Of a stretch of 64,000 bases of DNA, positions 26,468 to 39,280 are shown piece after piece. This DNA comes from an uncultured Phycisphaerales bacterium (GTDB lineage: Bacteria; Planctomycetota; Phycisphaerae; Phycisphaerales; UBA1924), in the NCBI GenBank assembly GCA_903929885.1, contig CAIYWI010000062.1:25870-89869 (forward strand). Direction: 5' to 3'. The notes beneath the pieces were generated by a model. It ran no database searches. It worked only from the letters and a program-made list of their open reading frames with translations, and was not told the origin of the DNA. How positions within the stretch are numbered: position 1 is the stretch's first letter; every line of letters starts with the position of its first letter. Made by a program: the position numbers and the translations under genes.

Positions 26468-27751
26468 TCACGACGGATCGATGGCTTCGGCCGCTTCGAG
26501 AATCGCCTGATTGGCCAGTCGCATTCCCGTGGGCGTCAGTCGCCAGCGATCGTCGGCGGCCTCGAGCATGCCCCGCTCGCCCAGCCGCGTCGCCCACGAG
26601 GCAAGGCGGTCCCGTCGTCGATCGTCGATCGCCGCGGCGAACGACAGCATCGCGCGGGCGTCCACCCCTTCCGCCAGCCGCAACCCCGTCATCATGGCTT
26701 CGACCAGATTGCGCACCGGGTCGGGCGTCTCGGCATCGGCGATCAGGGCGGTGCGATCCGGAGTGTCCTGCAGGTAGTCGTCGAGTCGCGGCCGGTTCTT
26801 CCAACGCAGTCCGTCGACGTGACCGCTGGCGGAAGGCCCCGCGGCGATCCAGTTGCCTTGTCGCCAGTAGACGAGGTTGTGGCGACACTCCGCACCCGGA
26901 CGCGCGAAGTTGCTCAACTCGTATCGGCGAAGACCGTGACGACCGAGCCGCTCGACCGTCGCGTCGAACATGTCCGCCTCGAGGTCATGGTCGATCGGCT
27001 GAAAGTCGCCGCGCTCGAGACGGGCGTTCATCGCCGTTCCCTGCTCGTACGTCAATCCGTAGCACGACAGGTGCTCGGTTCCCAGCGAGCAGGCGATCTC
27101 GAGGTCCTGGAGCCACTCGTCCATGGTCTGGCCGGGGATGCCGAAGATGAGGTCGATCGACTGTCGCACGATCCCCGCTTGGCGCATCCGCTCGAGGGCC
27201 AACGGGACGTTGGCCGGATCGTGCCACCGCTCGAGCGTCTTGAGGTGCCCTGGATGGAATGACTGGGCCCCCATGCTGACCCGTGTCACGCCCCCGGCCG
27301 CCAACGCGGCGGCCAGATCGTCGGTGACGGTCTCGGGGTTGCACTCGACCGTGAACTCGCCCCCGCGTCCGGCCATCGAGGCGGTGCCGAAGAGCTCGTC
27401 GAGTCGTCGCAGCAGGCGCCGCCACAGGGACGGCGAGAGCAGGCTCGGCGTGCCGCCGCCGACGAACAGCGTGTCGAGCGGTCGGCGCACCCACGGCGAG
27501 AGGGCCTCAAGTTCGTGCTCCAGGCGGTGCACGAAGGGTTCCTGACGGTCACGGGTGTCGACGATGCTGTAGAAGTCGCAGTAATGGCACTTGTGGAAGC
27601 AAAAAGGCACGTGGATGTACAGGCTCGCGGCGGCGTGTCGTCGGGTCGACGCGAGGACGCGGCCGGCCGGTTGCGTGCCGTCCCCGCCGCTCAGGACGGG
27701 GAGGGAGCGAGAGGCCGACGAGGCGTGCGGGGGAGGGGTGGGGGAGGGCAC
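26468..27751 (-). CDS. hemW: Radical SAM protein HemW (coproporphyrinogen oxidase-like)
   Basis: A 427-residue protein with the radical-SAM cluster motif C51-x3-C55-x2-C58 in YIHVPFCFHKCHYCDFYS. It continues with TLFVGGGTPSLLS, FTVECNPE, RVSMGAQSF, IFGIPGQTMDEWLQDL and CYGLTYEQGTAM, all of the HemN/HemW class. HemW is now viewed as a heme chaperone rather than an oxidase; the single-cluster CxxxCxxC without the HemN C-terminal trimmings fits HemW. A low-complexity N-terminal extension of about 40 residues (Ser/Pro/Ala) is unusual. The GTG start lies six bases after TACCAT. Confidence 0.9.
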   Translation of the reverse strand: MPSPTPPPHASSASRSLPVLSGGDGTQPAGRVLASTRRHAAASLYIHVPFCFHKCHYCDFYSIVDTRDRQEPFVHRLEHELEALSPWVRRPLDTLFVGGGTPSLLSPSLWRRLLRRLDELFGTASMAGRGGEFTVECNPETVTDDLAAALAAGGVTRVSMGAQSFHPGHLKTLERWHDPANVPLALERMRQAGIVRQSIDLIFGIPGQTMDEWLQDLEIACSLGTEHLSCYGLTYEQGTAMNARLERGDFQPIDHDLEADMFDATVERLGRHGLRRYELSNFARPGAECRHNLVYWRQGNWIAAGPSASGHVDGLRWKNRPRLDDYLQDTPDRTALIADAETPDPVRNLVEAMMTGLRLAEGVDARAMLSFAAAIDDRRRDRLASWATRLGERGMLEAADDRWRLTPTGMRLANQAILEAAEAIDPS

Positions 27752-27757
27752 CGGCTG

Positions 27758-27763
27758 ATGGTA
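27758..27763 (-). promoter_or_regulatory. -10-like TACCAT, leaderless start of hemW
   Basis: TACCAT on the minus strand ends 6 bases before GTG 27751. Confidence 0.5.
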
Positions 27764-27841
27764 CGAGGGCCCGTATACTTGTCGGGCGTGGGAGGAGCGG
27801 AATCGCCGATTGGGAAGGCGGGGGCCTGAAAGGACTGCGGA

Positions 27842-28366
27842 ATGAACGTCTCACTGGTGTTGGTGAAGGCCGACGGAACACAGCGGGAAGTCGCGCTGCG
27901 CAAGCCCGTGGGCGTCATCGGTCGTCAGACCGACTGCCACATTCGCATTCCCAGCGCCAGCGTTTCGCGTCACCACTGCGAGATCTCGGTCGATGACGGT
28001 GGCGTCACGCTCCGAGACCTGGGGTCGAGCAACGGCACCTTCGTCAACAAGCAGCGGATTCAGCAGGGCACTGTCAATGCCGGCGATCTCATCTCGCTGG
28101 GCGGATTCGTGTTCGTCGTGCGGATCGACGGCAAGCCCGTCGCCGTCAATGCCGAGGATGCGATCGAGGATGGCCTGGTCGAGGCCGGCGGGTCCGCTTC
28201 GGCGGCCGAGAGCCGGCCGACAGCCGCGACCGTCATGACGCCCGCTCCCAAGGCCGCGGCCAAGCCGCCCGCGCGAACGCCTCGCGACCCCGACGACAGC
28301 AGCATGGCCGACTTCGACTTCCTCGGCGACGACGACGACGACCTCAAGACGCAACCCAAGCTCTGA
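27842..28366 (+). CDS. FHA-domain protein
   Basis: A 174-residue cytoplasmic protein. An FHA phosphothreonine-binding domain spans about residues 15-95 with the diagnostic IGRQTDCHIRIP, SVSRHHCEIS and LGSSNGTFVNKQRI. The tail is low-complexity, Ala/Pro-rich, then very acidic (about 160-174), a likely interaction segment. It probably reads Ser/Thr kinase signals. A TATACT at 27774-27779 could be a -10 with a leader of about 56 bases. Confidence 0.92.
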   Translation: MNVSLVLVKADGTQREVALRKPVGVIGRQTDCHIRIPSASVSRHHCEISVDDGGVTLRDLGSSNGTFVNKQRIQQGTVNAGDLISLGGFVFVVRIDGKPVAVNAEDAIEDGLVEAGGSASAAESRPTAATVMTPAPKAAAKPPARTPRDPDDSSMADFDFLGDDDDDLKTQPKL

Positions 28367-28397
28367 GCGTGTCCGCTCGATCGGTCGGGTGCAGGCG

Positions 28398-28604
28398 TCA
28401 GGCTGCTTCGTTGGGCCTGGGGTTCTGGGGAGACGGCGGGGGCAACGAGATTCCTGCGGCCTTCGGCGCCGGCACGCGAATGTTGGTGCCGCAGGCGCGG
28501 CATCGGACGGTCTTGCCCCGGCAGTTGTGCGGCACCATCAGCACCTTGCGGCAGGTGAGGTTGGGGCACATGATGCTGATGTTGGATTCGGTTTCCTTGG
28601 GCAC
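28398..28604 (-). CDS. Small zinc-ribbon protein
   Basis: A 68-residue protein with two Cys pairs, CPNLTC and CRAC, around residues 13-38, typical of a zinc ribbon of the MJ0042/FYDLN type. The basic middle and proline-rich end have no clear domain. GTG start with GAGG about eight bases upstream. It converges on the FHA gene (31 bases between stops). Function unknown; nucleic-acid or membrane-protein roles are both seen in such small ribbons. Confidence 0.72.
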   Translation of the reverse strand: MPKETESNISIMCPNLTCRKVLMVPHNCRGKTVRCRACGTNIRVPAPKAAGISLPPPSPQNPRPNEAA

Positions 28605-28791
28605 GATCCAGTCCTCGCCAAGACTCCATACGGTGCATCGGCCGATCGGTGCGGCTCCTTCATCGCCTCGGGCCGGGTTGAGGGACCGCGAAGGCGACGA
28701 GGCGGTCTTGCGCGGTGCACTCCGTCGAAGCCGCCAGACTATGGGACTACCCTTGCCGGAGGCGGGGGCGTCGTTCGCATTCCGTCAGTGA

Positions 28792-30180
<1,389 letters not shown>

Positions 30181-30224
30181 TGAGGTCACCTCAATCCCGG
30201 GAATGACCCGCGGGGAGCCATGCC

Positions 30225-31065
<841 letters not shown>

Positions 31066-31073
<8 letters not shown>

Positions 31074-31962
31074 GCGTCTGCTCCTCGGACCCGTGATGAT
31101 CGCGGTGCTGTTGCTGGGCCTCTGGCTCGACCAGCGCATCGATGCCGTGCCCACGCCCGAGCAACTCCGTCCACCGTTGCGAGACACTTGGCCGCCCGGC
31201 GTCGTCATCTTCTCGTTCGTGGCCGTCCTTGCGTGCATGGCCGCCGGCGAGTTGGCGGCCATCCTTCGCGACAAGGGCATTCTCGCCTCCCGGCGGATCT
31301 GCACCTTCGCCGCGTTGCTCGGCGTGTGCGTCTCGGCCTTCGTGCCCGCCAACGTCGCCGCCGTGGACGCCGTGGCCGTCTGCGCCATGTCCGCGATGGC
31401 GGTGCTGGCGGTGTCGATCATCTTCTTCGCTCGTTACAAGACGGTCGAAGGCGTGGTGGCCGCCACCGGCGGCGCGTTGCTCGCGTTCGTCTACCTCGGC
31501 CTCATGTTCGGCTTCCTCGTCGCCATCCGCCGCGAGCACACCGTCTGGGCGTTGCTGTGGGTCGTCATGGTCACCAAGGCCTGCGATATCGGCGCCTACT
31601 TCACCGGCACGGCCATCGGGCGACACAAGTTGATCCCGTGGTTGAGCCCCGGCAAGACTTGGGAGGGGTTGGCCGGCGGCGTGACGCTGTCGTGCATCGC
31701 CGGTGCCGTGGGGGCGGGACTGCTCGGCGTCCCCTGGGCGCCCGTGGGCACGATCCTCGTCGTCGCCGGCGTGGCGGGGGTCTTGGGCCTCATTGGTCAA
31801 GGCGGAGACCTGCTCGAGAGCGTGCTCAAGCGGGATGCCGGCGTGAAGGACTCGGGTCGGTCGATTCCCGGCTTCGGTGGCATTCTCGATGTCATCGATT
31901 CGCCCTTGCTGGTCGGTCCGTTCGCGTACTGGTGGCTCCGCTGGCTGGATTCCTTGGGCTGA
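31066..31962 (+). CDS. cdsA: Phosphatidate cytidylyltransferase
   Basis: A 298-residue inner-membrane enzyme that makes CDP-diacylglycerol for phospholipid synthesis. About eight hydrophobic segments. The family signature near the C-terminus is readable as LLESVLKRDAGVKDSGRSIPGFGGILDVIDS, with the conserved Lys-Asp and Asp residues, preceded by DIGAYFTGTAIGRHKLIPWLSPGKTWEG. Coupled to uppS through an 8-base overlap. Confidence 0.95.
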
Positions 31963-33381
<1,419 letters not shown>

Positions 33382-33441
33382 GGCCTCGCCCGGCGATGGA
33401 GGCGAAGGACGCCGTGCCGGGATCGCTCACAGGAGTCTTCC

Positions 33442-35679
33442 ATGCGTCGTGCAACGCTCGCCGCCCTCGTCGCGGCCTGTCTGGGATCGGCCGGCTGCCA
33501 AGCGCTCGATCCCTCCTCCGGTCGCCCGAGCCGGGCGGCACGCTCCGCGGCCTCCGAGTCGCTCGCGATCGTCACCCAGGCGCGTCCGCCCGCCACGTCG
33601 ACGCGTCCCGTGGTCGATCGCATTCACGGCGTGCGGATTCGCGACGACTATCGGTGGCTCGAGGGAGACAACTCGAATCCGGCCCGCATGGGTTCACCGA
33701 CCGACGAGGTGGGCCGCTGGACCGATGAACAAAATGCCTACACCAGGGCGGTGCTCGACGGACTGCCGGGTCGCCCCGAACTCGAGGCCCGGCTCCGCTC
33801 GCTGATGGAAGTCGGCTCGATTTCCTCGCCGAAGGTGCGAGGGCCGAGGCACTTTTATTCCAAGCGAGAGGGGAATCAGGCGCAGGCAAGCGTGTTCATG
33901 CGTCTGGGGCCCGGCGGCGAGCCCCGTCTCCTGCTCGATCCCATGGTGCTCGATGCGTCGGGACTGACGACCATCTCGTGGATCGAGCCCAGCGCCGACG
34001 GACGCCTGTTGGCGTTCGGCTCGTATCGCGCGGGCGACGAGAACTCCACGCTTCGGGTGCTCGATGTCGACGCCGCGACGGTGACGCCCCTCGAGATCCC
34101 CGGCAAGGTGTCGAGCGTCTCCTGGGCGCCGGACTCGTCGGGCTTCGTGTATCGGAACCTGCAGGACGTCGCCAACCCGTACTCGGGGCAGGTCATGTAT
34201 CACGCCATGGGGCGTCCGGTGTCCGAGGACCGGCAGATCATCCGTCAGTTCCGCCCCGACGAGGACGCCAAACTCGCCACCACCTACGGACCAGGCGGCG
34301 CCCTGAGCCGCGACGGGCGTTGGCTCGTGCTCTCCTACGCCACCGACACACGCAACAACGACCTCTTCCTGGCCGACTTCGTCTCCTGGCGAACCTCGGG
34401 CACGCTCGAACGCATTGCCGTCGCGTCGGGGCTTCCGGCTTCGTTCGGGGGGACGATGGTGGGGGACACGTTCTACATGCTCACCACGCTCGACGCGCCC
34501 AACGGTCGGATCGTGGCCGTCGATCCGCGTCGGCCCGAACGCGCGTCGTGGAAGGTCGTGGTGCCCGAGGCCGCCGATGGCGGCGTGATCGCGGGGTTCG
34601 ATGTCGGCAAGGGCCTGCTGGCCGTCACCTACTTGCGGTCCGCCTCAAGCGACATTCGACTGTTCGACCTGCGCGGGAAGGAGACGGGTTCGTTGCGTCT
34701 GCCGGGCTTGGGCACGGCCTCGGTGGCCGCCGAACTCGAGTCCACCCAGGCCTTCCTGTCGTTCACGAGCTACAACGCGCCGCCTTCCATCTTTCGAGTC
34801 GACCTGACGACGCCCGACGCCGCGCCGGAACTCTGGGAGCGTCCGAGCGTGCCGGTCGACCCCGCGACCATCGAGGTTCGCCAGGAGTGGTATCGCAGTC
34901 GCGACGGCACCCGCGTGTCGATGTTCATCGTGCATCGCAAGGGCCTGGCGCTCGACGGCGACAACCCGACGATCCTGTACGGGTACGGCGGGTTCAAGGT
35001 GTCGATGACGCCATCGTTCAGTCCGGCCCTCTGGTCGTGGTTCGAGGATGGCGGGGTGTATGCCGTCGCGAACCTTCGTGGCGGAGGCGAGTACGGCCAG
35101 GCGTGGCACGAGGCGGGCCGCTTGGCGCGCAAGCAGAACGTCTTCGACGACTTCATCGCGGCCGCGGAGCACCTGATCGACCGTCGGTACACCCGGCCGG
35201 GGCGGCTGGCGGTGCAGGGCGGGAGCAACGGAGGCCTGCTGACCGGAGCGATGGTGACGCAGCGGCCTGATCTCTTCCGTGCAGCCATCGTCGGCGTGCC
35301 GTTGCTCGACATGCTCCGATATCAGCAGTTCCTGATGGCGAGGTACTGGGTGCCCGAGTACGGGTCGTCGGAGTCGGCCGCTCAGTTCGATGTGCTCCGG
35401 GCATACTCGCCGTATCACAACATTCGGACCGGGACGGCCTACCCGGCCGTGCTGGTGACGGCGGGAGAGAACGACACGCGGGTGCACCCGCTCCACGCCC
35501 GCAAGATGGCGGCCGCGCTTCAGGCGGCGACGGCGAGCGATCCGGCGGAGCGGCCTGTGCTGCTGTGGGTCGATCGCGAGGCCGGTCACGGGCAGGGCAA
35601 GCCGCTGGACCTGCGGGTGAGGGATGCCGCGGACCAGCGGATCTTCCTCATGTGGCAACTGGGCATGCTCGGCGAGTGA
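33442..35679 (+). CDS. Prolyl oligopeptidase-family (S9) lipoprotein
   Basis: A 745-residue serine peptidase with a lipoprotein signal (LAALVAACLGSAGC). An N-terminal seven-bladed propeller region follows, beginning RIRDDYRWLEGDN. The C-terminal alpha/beta hydrolase carries VQGGSNGGLL (catalytic Ser), ENDTRVHP (Asp) and EAGHGQGKP (His), the complete S9A triad. YGYGGFKVSMTPSFSP is also typical. It would trim proline-containing oligopeptides in the periplasm or at the membrane. SD AGGAG lies before the ATG, 60 bases after eno. It shares the terminator region with flagellin. Confidence 0.95.
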   Translation: MRRATLAALVAACLGSAGCQALDPSSGRPSRAARSAASESLAIVTQARPPATSTRPVVDRIHGVRIRDDYRWLEGDNSNPARMGSPTDEVGRWTDEQNAYTRAVLDGLPGRPELEARLRSLMEVGSISSPKVRGPRHFYSKREGNQAQASVFMRLGPGGEPRLLLDPMVLDASGLTTISWIEPSADGRLLAFGSYRAGDENSTLRVLDVDAATVTPLEIPGKVSSVSWAPDSSGFVYRNLQDVANPYSGQVMYHAMGRPVSEDRQIIRQFRPDEDAKLATTYGPGGALSRDGRWLVLSYATDTRNNDLFLADFVSWRTSGTLERIAVASGLPASFGGTMVGDTFYMLTTLDAPNGRIVAVDPRRPERASWKVVVPEAADGGVIAGFDVGKGLLAVTYLRSASSDIRLFDLRGKETGSLRLPGLGTASVAAELESTQAFLSFTSYNAPPSIFRVDLTTPDAAPELWERPSVPVDPATIEVRQEWYRSRDGTRVSMFIVHRKGLALDGDNPTILYGYGGFKVSMTPSFSPALWSWFEDGGVYAVANLRGGGEYGQAWHEAGRLARKQNVFDDFIAAAEHLIDRRYTRPGRLAVQGGSNGGLLTGAMVTQRPDLFRAAIVGVPLLDMLRYQQFLMARYWVPEYGSSESAAQFDVLRAYSPYHNIRTGTAYPAVLVTAGENDTRVHPLHARKMAAALQAATASDPAERPVLLWVDREAGHGQGKPLDLRVRDAADQRIFLMWQLGMLGE

Positions 35680-35689
35680 CGGGGCGGCG

Positions 35690-35725
35690 AAAAAAGAAAC
35701 GGCCCGGGGCGAGGAGCCCCGGGCC
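35690..35725 (-). terminator. Strong terminator of the flagellin gene
   Basis: GGCCCGGGGC, loop, GCCCCGGGCC (10-bp perfect stem, 35701-35725) followed on the minus strand by TTTCTTTTTT. Textbook rho-independent form; the same stem may also stop the converging S9 peptidase transcript. Confidence 0.9.
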
Positions 35726-35754
35726 GGGAGTTTCAGTCGATCAGGTTCCCGTCA

Positions 35755-37296
35755 TTAGCCCAGCAGCTGCAGGGCGGAGTTCGGGGACTGGTTCGACAGC
35801 GACAGGATGTTCGTCGAGGCCGAGACCAGGATCTGCGAGCGGGTGAGCGAGGCCGTCTCGTTGGCGAAGTCGGCGTCGCGGATGACCGAGTCGGCCGCCG
35901 CGGTGTTCTCCATCGCGATGCTCAGGCTGCGGTTGGCGGCGCCGATGATGTTCTTCTGGAAGGTGCCGATGCGGCCGCGGGCCTGGGAGACCTGCGAGAT
36001 CGCTTCGGCGACGATCTTCTGGGCGTTGCCGGTGTTGCCGGTGACGATGTTGTTCACCTGACCGCTGCCCAGAGTCTTGAGGTAGCCGACGCTGCTGTTG
36101 CCCAGCTTGTTGACCTCGACGGACTGGATGCCCATCGAAACCTGACCGCCGACGCCGACCTTGGAGTCGAGCTGGAAGGTGGCGCCGCCGCCGGTGACGT
36201 ACATGCTGGCGTTCGCCCCGCCGACGTTGCCCATGGTCTGCGACTGGGTGCCCGTCAGGGTGATCTCGGCGTCGAGGAAGTCGCTGCTCACGCGAGCGGT
36301 CTTGCCCTTGCCGGTGATCGTCAGGCCGTTGATGGTGCCGCCGATGTCCTGGCCGTAGTCGCGGACGGCGTTGGCCGAGGTGGCGAAGGACGAGGCCATG
36401 GAGTCGGCCGTGTCGAAGTCGGCGGCCTCGCGGGTGTAGATGCCGCGGGTGGGCGAGCCCGTGTCGCCGTTGGCGGTGGAGTTGATGCCGGCCGAGTTGA
36501 TCACGCGGACCGAGGCGAACTCCGAGGAACCCCACGAGGAGCTGGCCAGACCGATGCGGGTGGCGCCCGAGGAGAGCGTGGCGACCACGCCGGTCACGTC
36601 GCTGAAGTTGTTGATGACATCCTTCATCTTGGACAGGCTCGTGCCCGAGGTGAAGGTGAACTCGCGGCTGCCCTTGGCGCCGGCGACCTCGATGGTGAAG
36701 GAGGAGCCGGTGGTGAGGTTGAGGCTGGTGCCGCCCAGGGACAGGAAGAGACCGCCCTGCTGAGCCGACTGGGTGACGGTCACGTCGATGGCGAGATTGG
36801 CGCCCGTGAACTTCGCGGTGCCGATGCGGAAGTCGCTGATGCCGGCGTTGACCTGGCTGGTCTTGAAGTCGTAGTTGCCGTTCAGGAGCTTGATGCCCTG
36901 GAAGTTGGTCGTCGAGGCGACGCGATCGACGGTCTGGAGGATGGAGTCGACCACGAGCTGGTTGGCCTGCTTCTCCTCGTCGCTGATGCCGGCCTTGCTG
37001 GCCGTGTTGGTCACCAGGCTCTGCAGTTCGCTGAGCATGCTGGAGATCTCGGCCATGCCCGAGTCGGCGATGTTGGCGACCTGGTCGGCGCGCTGGGCGT
37101 TGGTGATCGCGGCCGCGATGCCCCGCTGTTCGACCTTCAGGTTCTCCGAGGCGATGAGCCCGGCCGGGTCATCCTTGCCGCGGTTGATCTTGAGGCCCGT
37201 GCTCAGACGCTCGAGCGAGGTCGAGAGGCTGGCGTTGTTGCTGCTCAGCACGCGCTGGGCGATCATCGACTGAACGTTGGTGTTGATGCGACTCAT
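35755..37296 (-). CDS. fliC: Flagellin
   Basis: A 513-residue filament protein. The conserved N-terminal D0/D1 region is clear: RINTNVQSMIAQRVL, LSTSLERLSTGLKINRGKDD, AGLIASENLKVEQRGI, ADQVANIADSGMAEISSML. The C-terminal D1/D0 region is also clear: ISQVSQARGRIGTFQKNIIG, AAADSVIRDADFANETASLTRSQILVSASTNIL and the terminal SALQLLG. The central 270 residues are a variable Gly/Ser/Thr-rich surface domain. No chaperone, cap or other flagellar gene is adjacent. A sigma-28-like promoter and a strong terminator make it a monocistronic unit. Confidence 0.97.
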   Translation of the reverse strand: MSRINTNVQSMIAQRVLSSNNASLSTSLERLSTGLKINRGKDDPAGLIASENLKVEQRGIAAAITNAQRADQVANIADSGMAEISSMLSELQSLVTNTASKAGISDEEKQANQLVVDSILQTVDRVASTTNFQGIKLLNGNYDFKTSQVNAGISDFRIGTAKFTGANLAIDVTVTQSAQQGGLFLSLGGTSLNLTTGSSFTIEVAGAKGSREFTFTSGTSLSKMKDVINNFSDVTGVVATLSSGATRIGLASSSWGSSEFASVRVINSAGINSTANGDTGSPTRGIYTREAADFDTADSMASSFATSANAVRDYGQDIGGTINGLTITGKGKTARVSSDFLDAEITLTGTQSQTMGNVGGANASMYVTGGGATFQLDSKVGVGGQVSMGIQSVEVNKLGNSSVGYLKTLGSGQVNNIVTGNTGNAQKIVAEAISQVSQARGRIGTFQKNIIGAANRSLSIAMENTAAADSVIRDADFANETASLTRSQILVSASTNILSLSNQSPNSALQLLG

Positions 37297-37598
37297 CGAG
37301 ACTCTCCGTGCCTGTTGGAACGCTCATCCGCGGGCAACCGCTCCGCGTCCTCGCGACCCCGTGTGGTGCAATCCGTTGCTGCCGGCCCGTCGCAATCCGT
37401 ACGACGGCGGTGTTCCTGACGCACGGGTATCGGCGGGCTTCAAGACGGGTTGAATCACGACAAGAGAAAGTCACTGTCGCCATGGGGTGTCCGTGCGGAC
37501 CGCGACGACGCTGCGGTTCCTGCGCGTCGCGCGACGTGCGACACGCTCGCGGCCTGCGCGCACTTGTCCGGTGGTGACGGTCGTGACGAGTGGGAGGA
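37297..37598. other. 302-base gap upstream of flagellin
   Basis: Contains the sigma-28-like promoter and a leader of about 125 bases for flagellin. The remainder toward the ROK kinase stop shows no gene or clear element. Confidence 0.5.
37427..37454 (-). promoter_or_regulatory. Sigma-28-like promoter of flagellin
   Basis: On the minus strand GCCGATAC (37427-37434) matches the sigma-28 -10 GCCGATAA in 7 of 8 bases. A weak TTCA (consensus TAAA) lies 16 bases upstream. Position and target support flagellar regulation. Confidence 0.55.
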
Positions 37599-38474
37599 TC
37601 AGGCGACGGGTCGCCCCGTCACAGACGGCACGACCCCGCCAGACAGGCGCGCGGCGCCCGCCGCCGCGTGATGTTCGTGCCTGGCGTACCCCAGCGTCCA
37701 GCCCGGCCGGGCCACGCAGGTCAGGTCACGGGCCACGAGATCCCGCCATCCCCCGCCCAGGCGGGCCAGCAACAGTCCCACGCCACCAAGCAATCGCACG
37801 TGGTCGGGCTTATAGATGGCATGTGATATCCGGATGGCCCGGGCCAAGGCCCGCACCGGTTCGCTCTCGGCATGAAGCGACGCCGCGATGGTCGCCGGAT
37901 CGCCCCATCGACGCACGAGGGCCGGACCTCCGATGTAGGCCTCCAGGCTCCCCCGTCCCCCATCGGGTCCGACCGGCGCGTCGTCGGTCAGGGAGACGTC
38001 CACCTGTCCGAGGTGGCCGGACGAGTGCCCATGCAGCAGCAGTTGGCTGCAACCCTCGTCGATCACCGCCGCGCCGACGCCGGTCCCCAACGAGATCGCC
38101 AACAGACGCCCATCCAGACGCTCCGTCAGTCGGATGTCCACGCCCGCCGCGTAGGCGTCCGTCCAGCGACTGGGGGAGGTCGAACCATGGGGGAGGCAGC
38201 GCCGCACCATTTCGACCGGGTTGATGCCTTCCAAGGCCGGAATGTTCACCGAACGCACGACTCGGCCCGTCGTCGGGTCCACGACGCCCGGCACGCACAA
38301 GCCGACGGTGCGGGGCGTCTCAGGGGCGAGTCCGATTGCCTCGCTGACGATCGCTTCGAGGCGGCCGGCATCGGGCCTGGCATACGACGCGCTCGTCCAA
38401 GTCCATGATGCTTCCCCCGCGGCCGACTCCACCATCGCCGCCTTCACGCGAGTGCCGCCGATGTCGATGCCCAT
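37599..38474 (-). CDS. ROK-family sugar kinase-like protein without zinc motif
   Basis: A 291-residue ASKHA-fold protein. The phosphate loop GIDIGGTRVKAAMVE, VGLCVPGVVDPTTGRV, and LAISLGTGVGAAVIDEG are ROK-like. The segment GHLGQVDV stands where GHxxI/V is expected. However, the diagnostic zinc site CxCGxxGCxE is missing: that region reads TDDAPVGPDGGRGSLEAY. It may be an atypical glucokinase-like enzyme or a non-zinc sub-family. The ATG at 38474 begins exactly at the conserved phosphate loop. Confidence 0.75.
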   Translation of the reverse strand: MGIDIGGTRVKAAMVESAAGEASWTWTSASYARPDAGRLEAIVSEAIGLAPETPRTVGLCVPGVVDPTTGRVVRSVNIPALEGINPVEMVRRCLPHGSTSPSRWTDAYAAGVDIRLTERLDGRLLAISLGTGVGAAVIDEGCSQLLLHGHSSGHLGQVDVSLTDDAPVGPDGGRGSLEAYIGGPALVRRWGDPATIAASLHAESEPVRALARAIRISHAIYKPDHVRLLGGVGLLLARLGGGWRDLVARDLTCVARPGWTLGYARHEHHAAAGAARLSGGVVPSVTGRPVA

Positions 38475-38551
38475 CGCCTGCAAGCATGACTCCTGGACTT
38501 CGGCGGCGCATCGGCGATGCCGCCGACGCCGTCCGGATCTCGCCTCGTCAA

Positions 38552-39244
38552 TCAGAACGGGAAGGTCAGTCCGCCGTATGCCATGAGGTCGTCTCGGGAG
38601 GGGTTGTCGTCGTCGCCGTGGATCCGCGCGTTGGAGAAGTGGGCCCAGCGAAGGCCGACAACCAGCCGGGTGTCCGAGTCGCCCAGCCGCCTCGTGAACC
38701 CGACGCCAGCGCGGGGCGTGAAGTCGAAGGCGGTGCCGGTCGCGGGGACCTCGTCGGTGGCGATCAGGAAGCCGATGCCGAGGTCCGCGTAGACCGTCCA
38801 CCGGCCCGTATTGACGAAGTGCCAGCGGAACACCATCGAGGGGTTGACGCTCAACGCGTCATGGCCCGGCTGGCTGTGGTACCACGCGCCCAACTCCGCG
38901 TCCACCGACACGTCCTTGACGATGAACCACGACACCGCGCCCGCGAGATTGAAGTCGTCCCCCTTGTTCAACTCGTCGTCGCTCAGGCCGTGGCCCCAGC
39001 CGCCCGTGAGGCTCCACCAGCGGCTGCCTTCGGCGCCGAACTCGACGCGGGCGGGTCTGTGCTCGAGTGTCGTCGTCGCTTGGCTCGCGCCGCCGGATTC
39101 GCCGGCCTCGGTGGCCATGGGCGTCAGGCCCACACCCGCCGGCTGAATCTCGAGGACGGCTCCGAGCGAGGGGGACGCGATCCACGGGGTGATCAGGAGC
39201 GCGAGGAACGGCCGAATCAACGACAGAGGGAGGGTGCGTCGCAT
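38552..39244 (-). CDS. PagL-like acyloxyacyl hydrolase (outer membrane)
   Basis: A 230-residue exported beta-barrel candidate with a signal peptide ending near SLGA. The C-terminal strand block WAHFSNARIHGDDDNPSRDDLMAYGGLTFPF (read in pieces) matches the lipid A 3-O-deacylase pattern: His-x-Ser-Asn-Ala, then a Glu/Asp region and a terminal aromatic residue, as for outer-membrane barrels. Alternating hydrophobic strands (GRWTVYADLGIGFLIA, FTPRAGVGFTRRL) support a barrel. It would remodel lipid A acyl chains, implying LPS in this organism. Leaderless-type promoter six bases before the ATG. Confidence 0.7.
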   Translation of the reverse strand: MRRTLPLSLIRPFLALLITPWIASPSLGAVLEIQPAGVGLTPMATEAGESGGASQATTTLEHRPARVEFGAEGSRWWSLTGGWGHGLSDDELNKGDDFNLAGAVSWFIVKDVSVDAELGAWYHSQPGHDALSVNPSMVFRWHFVNTGRWTVYADLGIGFLIATDEVPATGTAFDFTPRAGVGFTRRLGDSDTRLVVGLRWAHFSNARIHGDDDNPSRDDLMAYGGLTFPF

Positions 39245-39250
39245 CGAGCA

Positions 39251-39256
39251 ACACTA
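39251..39256 (-). promoter_or_regulatory. -10-like TAGTGT, leaderless start of PagL-like gene
   Basis: TAGTGT on the minus strand ends 6 bases before ATG 39244. Confidence 0.45.
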
Positions 39257-39280
39257 GGCGATGGTTGGCACAGCCGTGGT

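Noticed and set aside
37360..37390. TGGTGC...TTGC near the flagellin leader as a sigma-54 site
   Set aside because: Wrong spacing and on the plus strand, away from flagellin.
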